NCBI RefSeq assembly: GCF_027744825.2 | Contig: NC_071349.1 | Coordinates: 18,352,501-18,416,500 of the forward strand | Length of the DNA stretch: 64,000 nucleotides | DNA from: Synchiropus splendidus | Lineage: Eukaryota; Chordata; Actinopteri; Syngnathiformes; Callionymidae | Direction: 5' to 3' | Part shown: positions 13,301-23,800 of the stretch, in pieces | Numbering within the stretch: the stretch's first letter is position 1 | How the letters are laid out: every line of letters starts with the position of its first letter | The notes under the pieces: model-generated | Seen by the model: only the letters and a program-made list of their open reading frames with translations | What the model was told of the DNA's origin: nothing | The model's database searches: none | Made by a program: the position numbers and the translations under genes

Positions 13301-15252
13301 CTTTCCCCTCACATTCTTGGACAAACTGCTGTCGTCCCTTGTCTGATGTCTATTTCCAAAGCCTCTCTTGTTGTTCCATCTTGACTGAGCATGTGCCACT
13401 TGGATCCTCTGTGATCATATCTCCCTCTCTCTTCCTTCAGTCCAAAAGCTACATGTGCAGCAGCCAGGGGAACGTCCTGTGCTTCACCATCGACTTTGGA
13501 TCAGGCTTCACATGCTCGGAGGCAACCACCAAGGTAAACAGAGCTCCCTGGTGAGGACCAGCTCGCTTGTCTTTAGGACTCTAAATTGTCCCTTTTCAGA
13601 AAAATCTATAGCTTAATAGACACGTAAAAGACGCGACGGCGCAGTGCGCTGCGTTCTAAATGTGGCGGCTTCCACTTATCAAGCCGTAATGTTCCTCCAC
13701 CGCAAAATTACACGTTGCTCTCTGAGAGCATTGAAATGTCACTTCTTGATCACAGAGGTCTCGGCTTTTTAAAAGCGCCTCTCATTATTGAAATCCCCGC
13801 GCCGTCTTTTCTAATCCTCTTCTGCGCTCGCAGGCGCTGCTCTGGCGATATAAGTTCTCTCAACTTAAAGGATCCTCTGATGACGGGAAGACCAGGGTGA
13901 AGCTGCTTTTCAAGAACTCCGAGAGCCAGCAGATAGAGATGAAGGTATGTTGTTGCCCTTTTGCTTTGAATCAAGGAGCTTTAATCGCTGCCTTAACTCG
14001 AGATATATCGTCAACCTAAGACACGGCTTCAAGTGGGGAAAAAAGATCTGTCTGATCCAATGGAAGTGATAAGATGGAGTTGCCCTGACAACGCTAACTG
14101 CTGAACAAGTTGTCAGATATATTAATCCTTCCACGTAAAGCAAAAGAAAGAGGCCTGTTTTTTGGAGAGGAGAGGAAATGGTTTGCTACAAAAAGGGATG
14201 AATTGAAGATGGAGTGAAGAGGATACCTGAAAGACGATGGGAAGAAGGGAGGGTGGAGGAGAGGGATGCTAGCGCAAAGTGAAAGTAATGATCAGGAAGA
14301 TGGGCAGAATAATCGATGAAGAGAAAGGTAAGAGACAAGAACTAGAAAAGGAGGGAATTGAAGGGGGATTCAAGAGGAAGTAGAGCGAGGGATGTGGAGG
14401 ACTAGATGAAAGGAAAAGAGGGAGGGATCGTGTGGACAAGGAAAAGTGAGGAGGAGGAATAGTTTAAGAGAAAGATAAAGTAGTGGAAGGAAAGACGTAT
14501 GGAAGGGTAGAAAGAAGTGGAATGAAGTGAAAATGGAATGAAAGGATAAAAGACAGACAAAAAAGCTGCAATGAAGAAAAAAGGAAGGAAAGGATCAAAG
14601 GCAAATTTATTGCCATGGTCAGTGGGGATCCCACCAACTAGGAAAGTGCTTTGGAATAAAGTGCTGTCAAAAAATAAAATAAAAAAATGCTGATCAAAAA
14701 GTGAAAAAAACAAGGAAAAAGAAAAGACAAATAAAGTGAAGTGAAAGAAATTGATCAAAGGAAAGAATGAATGGAAGAAGAACAATTTGGTTTTGGAGTG
14801 GGAAAAACGAAAGACGAATGGAGCAATGATGAAAGGAAAAAAGAAGGGCTGAAGCAAGTAAGTATAGGTGTCATGACCTCTGTTGAGTGTTGAGTGTGTC
14901 GCACCACCTAGTGTTTTGATTCAACATTTGACTCGCAGTAAACGTTCGCTTGCTTCTGACCCAGAAACATTTTGGTCCACCTGAGACCCCCAGTAATATC
15001 AGAGGCAAATGTTTCTAAACTGCTGTAACTACCTCAGGATGTGTGTATGTGCTGGTAAATTTGGCTCCAGCCTTGTTAAAAACATGGTCTGCACTATCAA
15101 AAACAAGGTGTCTCTGCTTCCAGGAGTTGGAGTTTGCGAACCTAACCGCCGTCCTTCATTGTATCCACTCGTTTATCGCCGCCAAAGTGGCCTCCATGGA
15201 CCCGCTCTTTACGTGCAGCCACAGCCTCGCCGGGAATCACACGAACAGTTAA
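1372..15252 (+). CDS. sntg2: Gamma-syntrophin 3' part (SNTG2-like), last five coding exons
   Basis: Syntrophins are cytoplasmic adaptors that bind dystrophin-family proteins through their C-terminal region and recruit signalling proteins through a PDZ domain. Five in-phase exons are visible: 1372-1443 (24 codons), 2807-3019 (71), 13441-13533 (31), 13834-13944 (37) and 15124-15252 (42 plus TAA). Each is bounded by AG and GT, and all have phase 0 junctions. The peptides run from the end of the split PH region (words DCWLQARLYLGL and WEKSFQRA) into the syntrophin-unique C-terminus (FSQLKGSSDDGKTRVKLLF, then LHCIHSFIAAKVAS). PDZ and N-terminal exons must lie left of base 1. The intron between the second and third exons is 10.4 kb. 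Gamma-1 and gamma-2 are hard to separate from these exons; TPO directly downstream, as on human chromosome 2, favours SNTG2. Confidence 0.85.
10278..10980. mobile_element. Probable DNA-element remnant with a nested retroposon tail
   Basis: The left edge (TAGTGTTGTAGTAC) and the right edge, read on the opposite strand (AGTAGCGTTGTAGTC), look like imperfect terminal inverted repeats. Inside, about 10500-10605, is a sequence ending in GGGATCAATAAAGTC followed by short AAGTCT-type repeats. That is the form of the 3' tail of fish L2/Rex-type LINEs or their SINEs. A retroposon tail nested in a non-autonomous DNA element is the simplest reading. No transposase frame is visible. Confidence 0.45.
12503..12650. 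repeat. Palindromic dispersed element, copy a
   Basis: The left part has AGGCTTCATGAA then GAGCTCAGTAGGTGGCGCTC. The right part has a degenerate GTTTCACGAAGC end. The centre has the family word AATCCAAAGATTTTAGAGCA. A further degraded relative follows at about 12822-12925. Confidence 0.6.
13065..13236. repeat. Palindromic dispersed element, copy b (both arms)
   Basis: It starts TGATGGGTTGATGAGGCTTC and ends with the inverted form (CACTGTTTCATGAAGCCTC, then ATC). The right arm carries GAGCGCCCCCTACTGAGC at about 13177-13194; on the opposite strand this reads as a strong CTCF-like core (CAGTAGGGGGCGC). Confidence 0.65.
14150..14870. repeat. Purine-rich (GA) low-complexity tract 1
   Basis: This stretch of about 700 bp lies in the last SNTG2 intron. 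The + strand is overwhelmingly A and G, built from degenerate words such as GGAAGAA and GAAAGGA. The long open frame on the opposite strand is Phe/Ser/Leu-rich, as expected of a translated purine tract, and is not a gene. Confidence 0.7.
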
Positions 15253-17771
15253 ACCCTCATCTGAATTATTATGCAAACGGCGCTTCCCTTTGTACATTTA
15301 TTCCCCACTATTTTTCTATAAAGTATTTGTAAATGACTGGACGGTCGGACTTCTGGACTCAACGGAAAGACTTTTTAAAGAAGGCTGCCGCGAGTTTGGG
15401 CAAAGTGACAGGACTGGAATTACAATGTAGCAAAAACAGCTCTCCTCTCGCTGCGCCTGTCTCATCCTCGCTTCCGTCTTGCTGAAATGATTTCTTTTTT
15501 GGAGAATGGTTTTAGTGGCGGGGGGACATGGAGATGAGGAGAGATGGAGAACGATGGAGAAGCAGGCAGCACAGGGGGGACTGTACTTAATAGAAACATC
15601 AATGAATGGAGGATGAGTGAAGGACTGAGAGATGAGTGGACAGAGAAAACGGCAGATGAACATCCAGAATAAAACAGAGAAAAGAATAAGAGGGGAAGCA
15701 ACAGAGGGAAAAATGATGAATGGAATGGATGCAAGAAGAAATGATGTTTGCCATCCAAGAGTATGGAAAAGGAGGTCGAGCAAGAATGATGTGCGGACAG
15801 GAATACGGAATAAGGGAGTTGGGAAAATGAAAAAGTGGAATTAAAGGAGCCAAAAAAGGAATTCCTACCTTTCGCTAAGGCGGCATGATGTCGGAAAAGT
15901 AGTGGGAAGAATGTAAACAGGAAGAGAAAACTGAACGAAAAGAGGGAGGGATGTGAGAAGGGATCAGAAATGATTAAATGATGGAAGGAGTCTGCGGATA
16001 AAGAAGAGGACAATGGCACAAAAAGAAGAAGCGTTGGTTGGGAATTCACCTTGCAACCCCCTGAGGAGGTGACTGCTCTTGGCCGCCTCCTTGTGGAAGA
16101 ACAGCAACTAGGTGACGTCAAGCTTTCGCTCTCATTGCTTGTGGTTGACTTTGTTTTCCTGTGTCGGCGAGCAAGGCGAAGAAGACGTGCGCGGCCGTGG
16201 CCCAGTGACTCAGAGCAGCCTTGGCCTGGCTTAAATCCTCTCCTGTCGCAGTCGCCCCTGCTGTCATTTCATGTGATGCAAATACAGCCGTTGCTTTTTA
16301 AAGAATAAATTATTCTTCACCTGCTGCTGTGTTTCCTGTTTCCTGCTGGTGAGGATTGTAGCCCGACTCTCATGCACTTGAGCGGAGTCCAGCTGCGTCA
16401 GCAGCACGTGGAGCGTGCGGTTCAAGCCCTCTCCTCAGCCAACAATGGGCCGTGACGATCACAGCTGACTTCCCTCACGTCGCTGGACCCTGGACTTTAT
16501 CGCCGGTATCCACGTCGGCAAGTTTCCAAGGCAACTTCACCGGCCCGGGTTTCCTTTCTTTCCGAGCCGGTGATTTCCTCCCCTCCGCCTCCGTTCAGAC
16601 GCCTTAAAACCATCAGCAGGACTGTGAACTCATGAAGGAAGAAGCGTGTGCTCGAGTCCTTTCAGCAAAGCAGACTGAGTTCTGCCTCTCAGAGAAGCTC
16701 TTAGGAAGTCCAACCTGTCATACTTGAGATGACACATCACACCTCCTCAGTCCTTCTGTCCTTCCTGACTAGAATGGTTAGCACATGTCTGCTAGCAGGA
16801 GGGACTGAATAGATGGATGGAAAGAGACAAAGAAGGTGAGGAAAGACAGGAAGAGGGAGGATGAGCGAGTGAAGAGGATTGAGAAGATATAAAACTGAAA
16901 TGAAGGAAGAAGAAGAGGATGATAAAAGCCATCGAGAGGGATTTAAATAACGTCGCAGGGAAGAAGAGCAACATCTAAGAGGGAAAATGTTGGAGGAATT
17001 AACCGGAAAAATGAGAGTGAGGGAAAGAAATGGTGTGATAAAGAAGGAAAGGAAGAGAAGAAATGAATGCTTGTAGAAAAGGAGGGACTATTGAAGAGAA
17101 GAGGAGGAAGACCTGTCGTAGGGGGAAGAAAACAATGGAGAGGAATGAGTGAGATTGAAAGGAAGAGAGAAAGGATTTGGAGAAGACAGTAGAGAAGAAA
17201 AGTTTCAAACAAGGGGTTGAAGAAATGAGCGAAAATTCGGGATGTGAATGAAAGAGTAATGAGGAAAGAAAATCCAGAGAAGAACGGAGGAAGACAAAAT
17301 ATTGCGCTGCACATCTACTTTGCTCTCGGGGTTCTGTCTATGTTCCGGCACGTTTCATCTTCCCGCCGTGTTTTATTCAGCAGATCTTCCACTGTAAAGC
17401 AGGCGGTGGCTGTGAGCGAATGTTTTTAACCTGCTGGCCTCTTATTTTCCAGCTTCCCTAGAAACTTTAGTTTTGTCTGGATCGAGTGCCAGAATGGGAG
17501 AAGTTATCTTATCAGTGGAGTTCATTTCCCCGTCACGGTGACCCGGGGTGGCAGTCGCTGGCTCCGGCTGATCGATAACCGTGTTGACGCTGGGACGCGC
17601 GGCTTTAAACGCACAGAAAGGCACCTGACAGTCGTGTTGTTTTTAAGACTTTCTGGTTTAAATTGTGCTGACTGACGTCATTCTTTTGTGGGGACACGTC
17701 AAGTCGGGACAAGAGGCCGCCGGACAACAGCAGCTCGAGTGTTTGCTTGACCTTGACCGGGTCGCTCCGCC
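15253..17771. other. SNTG2-TPO intergenic region with two further purine-rich tracts
   Basis: This region runs from the SNTG2 stop codon to the TPO promoter. It must contain the SNTG2 3' UTR; AATAAA words occur at about 15668 and 16304, and the true poly(A) site cannot be told by eye. Purine-rich tracts like the upstream one occupy about 15530-16035 and 16800-17290. No gene is recognised. Confidence 0.5.
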
Positions 17772-17780
17772 TATAAGAAG
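17740..17780 (+). promoter_or_regulatory. Candidate TPO core promoter
   Basis: A TATA-like word, TATAAGAAG, lies at 17772-17780, 54-62 bp upstream of the TPO ATG, so transcription would start near 17800-17810. Just upstream (17740-17757) are a forkhead-like TGTTTGC, a CTTGA (NKX2-1-type CAAG core on the other strand), and TTGACCTTGACC. The last, on the opposite strand, contains TCAAGGTCA, an extended nuclear-receptor half-site. NKX2-1 and FOXE1 are known regulators of mammalian TPO; use of these particular words is inference. Confidence 0.5.
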
Positions 17781-17833
17781 AGCATAGCGCGAGCTCGCGG
17801 CAGTCAGGTGATTTAAAGTGGCTCTGAAAGAAA

Positions 17834-20800
17834 ATGGCTGCACTTGTGCTGCTTGTGTTGATGCTGGTGAGCGGTGTTTCCTCAAGTGAGTCGACAGAAG
17901 ACGCCACTTATTTAAATGGTGAGTGAGTGTATCATCATCATTGTGAGGGATTCATCTGCCGTCTTTCTTGTGCTGTGAAGAAGTATTGTCTCAGTCTCAC
18001 CCAGCTGTGTCTGTGTGGTGGAAGTCATGAGTCTAAGTGTTTTACAGCCACAGCTCTCAGACAGCTAATCATCGAGTCTGCTGAAGAAACTCTTCATATG
18101 ATCAACGACACCTCCAACAGACAAAGGTAGTGAAACTCGAGCGCTGTATTTGACCGTCAAGCTAACTGCTTTCTTGGTTCCTCTGGCCAGACGCAGCCTG
18201 AGTTCCTCCTCTCAGCGGGTTGCGTTCCACCGGAGGACTGAACCAGAAAGTCTGGAGATCGCCCGAGCGGCCACGGCCTTCCACGCCACTCTGAGAGTCC
18301 TGAAGAGCAAAGTGCAGCAGAGATACAAGAGGGACGTCCGGGCGCCAGGTAGGCACTGTCCTTCATCAGCTCCACAGAGTTTTGGCTTCTCAGGAACTTC
18401 TTCAGAAAGTTTAGAACTGAACGTCCTGACTAAAGTGCCAACCCCGCTTGACCCTCATGTATAGCCCACAGTTTTATGGAACGCATGACTCATAATCTGG
18501 AGGTTACGCCATAGGCAGGAGCTTTGGAGTTCACCTGTTTATTGTATTTGTTGGAGGGAGGTGTTTGGGATTAGTTATTTAGGAGTTTCAGTTGAGGGTT
18601 AAACTCAAATCCTCCAAAGCAAACTACCATAGAGATGAAAACAAATCTGTTCCAAGCCAGAAATCTCTCGTGATAAGACAATGAAGCTACATCGCAACAG
18701 CTGGAAAACACAACATGGAAGTGAACGGGATGATGGATGTTTGTTTAAGGGAAGCCCCTAAAATCCTGAGCAAGGTTATTATAGTTCACTAAAACTAAGA
18801 AAAGAAATTACATCTAGAAAAGTTTTTCATAAACCTAACTGAAACTGCATTGTCTTTTTATAAAACTGATCAAAACAAACAAGTTATATAGCAAAACTGT
18901 CCTCCGTTTTCATCTTTATTTATGAGATAAAGAAGCATTTTGAGAGCATCTGTTGACCAGGTGCGGCACGTCGAGTCCGTGACGTCACTTGTGTTGGCGA
19001 CCGGACGATGCTGACTGGCCTCATCTCTCCAAACTGAATGCATTTTTTATGGTGTCTCTAGTTTAGAGTTTTTATTACTGACTTTTTTGTGACCTATTTC
19101 AATCTTCAGTCTTGTTCCAACACCCCTAACTGAAGGGAAGGAAAATCAAATAACTAAAACTAAACTGAAATGAAGCATTTTTCCAAACCTGAAAGTAATT
19201 AAAACTAGCCAACCCACTCTAAAAAATAATTAAAAGACAAAAATTAAAAACGAAATAAAAACAAAAACGAATGAAAAATGCCAAACTATGATAACCTGGG
19301 TCCTGAGTCCAGCTGGGAGAGAGATTACTATTCGGAATGTTGCCTGTTTTTCAGTATTTAGCCGAATATATTCAGCCACCGAATGTTAGGTGCATTCGGT
19401 GAGGACATTTAAAAATAATAATTGAATGAAATGTCCTTAAACTTATATATATTAAGTAAGGATTCCTGTGAGCTGTCAGAAACTTGTCTGCATGAGCAGC
19501 TTCATGGTTTCACTCTGAGTATATATTGACAAAGAAGCCTCAGTTTTGCCCAGGTGCCTGAAGTTTAGGAAGGTGCTGTCGCGCAGCTGGGGGGAGTCCC
19601 CGGGACACGACCTGGCGCAGAGCTATGACTGTTAAATAAAGCTCAATATTCATGTAAAAAGCCACTTGAGTGAAACCTGTGGTTGAAAAACATGCTGGTG
19701 CGCATCAGTGGACCTGGGAGTTTGGGGTTCTTGTTCTAAAGTGAGCTTCTCTGGGTGTGAAAGAGCTGCTTTCTTGGGAGGCCGTGGAGCTGATTGCAGA
19801 GCTGTCACTGTGTCCTCTCCCCACACACGCGGCCATCTGTCAGCACAGCCATCTCAGCAAGTACCGCACCATCACAGGTGTCTGCAACAACAGGTAGGCG
19901 CTGGCGTCGCTAAGTCACTCACCAGCCGAGGAACTTGTTTGGATTGAATATGCGCCTCAGTCAGCCGCGTGCTCATTAGCGGGCGGGTTACACACGCAGT
20001 GAGCATCCGGTGTCACCGGGAGAGGCGTTCCTCGCTGCTTGTTAACACACAATTCCATAACAAAACAGAAAGTTTGGGTTCCAGAAGTTGTTTGCCTCCG
20101 TGTGGTGAGCTGCTGTCAGCTAACTCTCCATTTCAAGTGACAAGTGTGGACAGCAGCTGGGTCGACCGCGGTGAATCAAGAAGCCTCATTGCCACTTGTG
20201 TGCGGCAACACTTGAAAAATACGTTTGGGCCAAATATTTCAACTATACATAAGCAAATATATCAGTGGAAATAGAAAAAAATACATTATGAGGTTCAATC
20301 ATAAATTCAACAACCAGAGACTCATAACACAACACAATCTGAAGTTATTTTACTATTGATATTACTGCAAGATCCCCATATTGGATAGTAATAGCTTTAT
20401 GGGGCTTCATGAAACACTATCCTCATTTTCACCGTCCACTAGATGGCACTCTCTGCTCTGAAATGATTGGACACAATGTTGCGATGAAACCACACATCAT
20501 TTTTAAACGGAGAGCGCCACCTGCTGAGCTCTGAAAATGAAGGTTTCATGAAGCCTCATCAGCCCATCACTACTTACTGTATGAGGCTTCAATGAAACAG
20601 TGTCTTTATCTTCAGAGCCCACTAGAAGGCGCTCTCAGCTCAAAAGTCTTTGGATCTGAACAACCATAGCTATGAAACCTCACATTGTTTTTAAATTCTC
20701 ACGTCTCAAACTGGGCCCCTGGCTGCACCTTGTCTTCTTCAGGTTGAGAAAATAGTGTTGGGTTTCCTCCCGGATGAGACTTTATACAAACACGTGACGT

Positions 20801-23800
20801 GTTCCATGGTATTCTGTGTCGCTCTTTTATATTTGAGTTCTTTAGAGGGAAAATCTCATTCAGCGCTGGAAATTGCCGAGATTGAATTTCTGACTGCAGC
20901 ATTTTCTGAACAAGCTTCATGAGTCTTTTTTTTGTGAGGCAAAATCCTCTCTGGGGATCAGCCAACATCGCCCTGGTCAGATGGCTTCCGGCGGAATACG
21001 AGGACGGGGAGAGAGAGCCAAAGGGTTGGAACGGACGGCGGCTCCATAATGGATTCCAGCTTCCCTTGGTAATCCACAAAAGCACGCTCCACAAAAACGG
21101 GCAGATGAGACCGGCCCGTGCTGCGGAAACCAAACGGTTAATGTGGCGTTGGAGTCATTTCTCTGACCTGTTCTGCAGAGGATGTCGGTGGCTCCGCCTA
21201 AACATGACTTTCAGTGATTTAATTTCCTCGCTCATGGCCGTCTTCACCTCTCATTTCAGTCTCGGGAGGTCAGCCAGAAAGTCATCGAGACCAAAACCAA
21301 ACGGCTGGAGGACCATTACTCTGATATGCTGGTGCAGTGGGGTCAGTACATCGACCACGACTTCACATTCACCCCGCAGAGCAACGGCGCCGGGGCCCAG
21401 TGGATCGGTGCCGAGTGTTTGAACGTCTGCGACAAGATGGACCCGTGCTACCCCATCGAGGTATCTCCAGAGGCTTGAAGATGGAACTTGTGTTCCCCTA
21501 AGTCTCCTCTGGTGTTTTTCCACCCCACAGGCCAAGGACCTGGGGCGCTGCCTTCCCTTCTCCCGCTCCCTGCCAGCCTGCTACTCAGGGTTTGGCTCCG
21601 ACATCCGTCAGGCTGTGCAGCAACAGCAGCTGAACACCATCACGTCAGTCATCGACGCCTCCATGGTTTACGGCAGCAATGAACGAGTGGCGGACTTCCT
21701 TCGCGACCACACGGGACGAAGCGGAAAGCTGAGGGGTAACCCTCAGTTCAAGGACCCCAGAGGAAGACCCTACCTTCCTTTTGAAGCCAAAGTGCCGTCG
21801 GATTGCAAGCAGGGTCCCCACCACGATCGAGTGGAGTGCGTTGCTACCGGGGACAACCGAGTCAGCGAAAGTCTGTCTCTGATATCGCTGCATACACTGT
21901 GGCTGCGAGAACATAACAGGCTCGCTGAAACCTTGAAAACTCTCAACCCCCACTATAGTCCGGAAACCATATACCAAGAAGCTCGCAAGATTGTGGGAGC
22001 CCTGCACCAGGTAAACGCTCGCATGAGTCTGGACCCAAAACCACTGAACCACAAGTTCTAGAGAGGTTTGCTTGGCAACTTGGCAACTACCGCAAAACCA
22101 AAAGCTAAGCTAGCTTTGTGTGTGTTTATGATATGTCTCAGACACCAGGTGGCCATAAAAATAATAATAATAATAATTTAAATTATTTGATTTTGTGATT
22201 CCATTTTTTGTGATTCCTTTTATCGTGAAAACTCAGCAAGTATTTGAGTGAAATATCATTTATCATGCATTGTTTGTCGTGATTTCAGAAGTGTGTACTT
22301 GAACCGATGCTAACCCTTCGAGTCACACATTGCCTCTGGTGTAGCTCGCGGTTGCTAATACGTTGCTGACCCCTGCTTTAGCACAATCCCCCGAAAATAC
22401 ACGCATAGAATTGAGAGTATAGAGAGAGTATATCTACTGGGATATTTTATTTCAAGTTTAAAGCCATAGTTAGCTTGTAGCAGCTGAAATACTTCCCGCC
22501 ATCCAGACGTTGATGAACGCGTTGATGCTTCAGTGGGTGGCGCTCACAGTTGAAAAACAAATGGTTGTTCAAATCCAAACATTTTAGAGCTGCCATCTAG
22601 TGGACACTGAAAATGTGGAGCCAGTTTCATGAAGCCTCATAGGCCCTTCACTTCCTGGTGCAACATGCAGATGAGACGCCTTTGTTATTCAGCCAGTTCT
22701 CACAGCAGATGTCTGGATTTTGACATTGGACGGGACGTTTTGTCATCCAGCAGTTGCTGTTCCTGAGCAACCTGGGAGGAAGCCACGGACAGACCCGGCA
22801 TTGGTAGTTCCCTCAGTGAGCAGAGGGCGATGGAGGAGCGATGGCGCTGTGGATTGGGAAGTTTTGGGGCTGCTAATAAAGATGGAGGAATTTTCCGGTG
22901 AACAATTTCTCAATCAAAGCCAGGGACATTATTCCAACAAATGCCCCAGCGCTTCAAATTGGAATCCTCTCTTTACAGTTTGCATTTCACGCTACATTTG
23001 CTCATTTCTGACAGACGATTTCACTGGGACTGTCTGCCGAGATCATTACAGATGTGCAGCCACAGTCAGAGGGGACTCGGCATTTGGAGGACAGGGAATT
23101 CCAGCGTGCAGTCCGAGCAATATCCAGCCAGTTTGCCTGGTGCAGCCTGAAACATGCGCCATTATTTGGAGACTAAATTGCCCAGAGGTGTGTGGAGCTC
23201 GTGTTTTTCCTAATAAGATTCCCTCGGCGATAAAGGCGGCGGCAATAGAAGGTGATTGCATGCTATCTGGTTTATCTGCTACCTATTTGGTGGCTCCACT
23301 CCCAGCAGATATTCAGCCTCCCAGATCGCTTACCTCTCTCCGTTTGTTTCTGATACCATTCACCGACAGCGGGGAAGCGGCCCACTTTGGGAATTGAATT
23401 TTCCCTTTTCCTGTTATTTCCGATTGGTGGCTTTGTACTCGGCTCCCCGGGGCCCGCAGGAAAATAGAGGGTGAATTTCTTTGTCAAATGACAGGGTCTT
23501 TTGGGGCTTGTTCAACAGCTAGATTCGATTCGAGGTGTTCAATTACAAGGTAGAATTCTTGCAGCGTCGGCAGACCTCCAGTGAGCAGGGCAGCATTACA
23601 TGAGGTATAGTGAAGGAAACTTGGCATTAGCTAAAGCAGATTTGTGAATGAAGTATTTCATACCGCTGGAGTAGAGCAAGGGTTTGTGTTGCGGGACTTT
23701 TGGAACTCCAGTTGCTCTGCTTCTTCGACATTTGAACCTCTCTGTCTCCTCAGAAACGTATTGACAGGCTTCTTATGGAGCTTGAAGATAAGCAGTTGCT

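Larger units (their letters stand above)
3020..13440 (+). other. Large SNTG2 intron (10.4 kb)
   Basis: No exon is recognised between the PH-region exon ending at 3019 and the exon starting at 13441, and the reading frame joins cleanly across the gap in phase 0. The intron holds a poly-C run (3541-3557), a nested repeat block (about 10278-10980) and three members of the palindromic family (12503-13236). The rest looks unique and non-coding. Confidence 0.6.

Noticed and set aside
14402..14857. Long - strand open frame (151 codons) rich in Phe and Ser
   Set aside because: It is the translation of a purine-rich tract on the other strand. There are no domain features and the composition follows the repeat.
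15462..16121. The longest single open frame of the SNTG2-TPO spacer (219 codons, - strand)
   Set aside because: It covers the second purine-rich tract. Its Ser/Phe/His/Leu bias and lack of any known motif mark it as low-complexity.
22720..23397. 225-codon + strand open frame in the large TPO intron
   Set aside because: No recognisable domain, no flanking exons, and the TPO frame joins cleanly across it. It may be chance.
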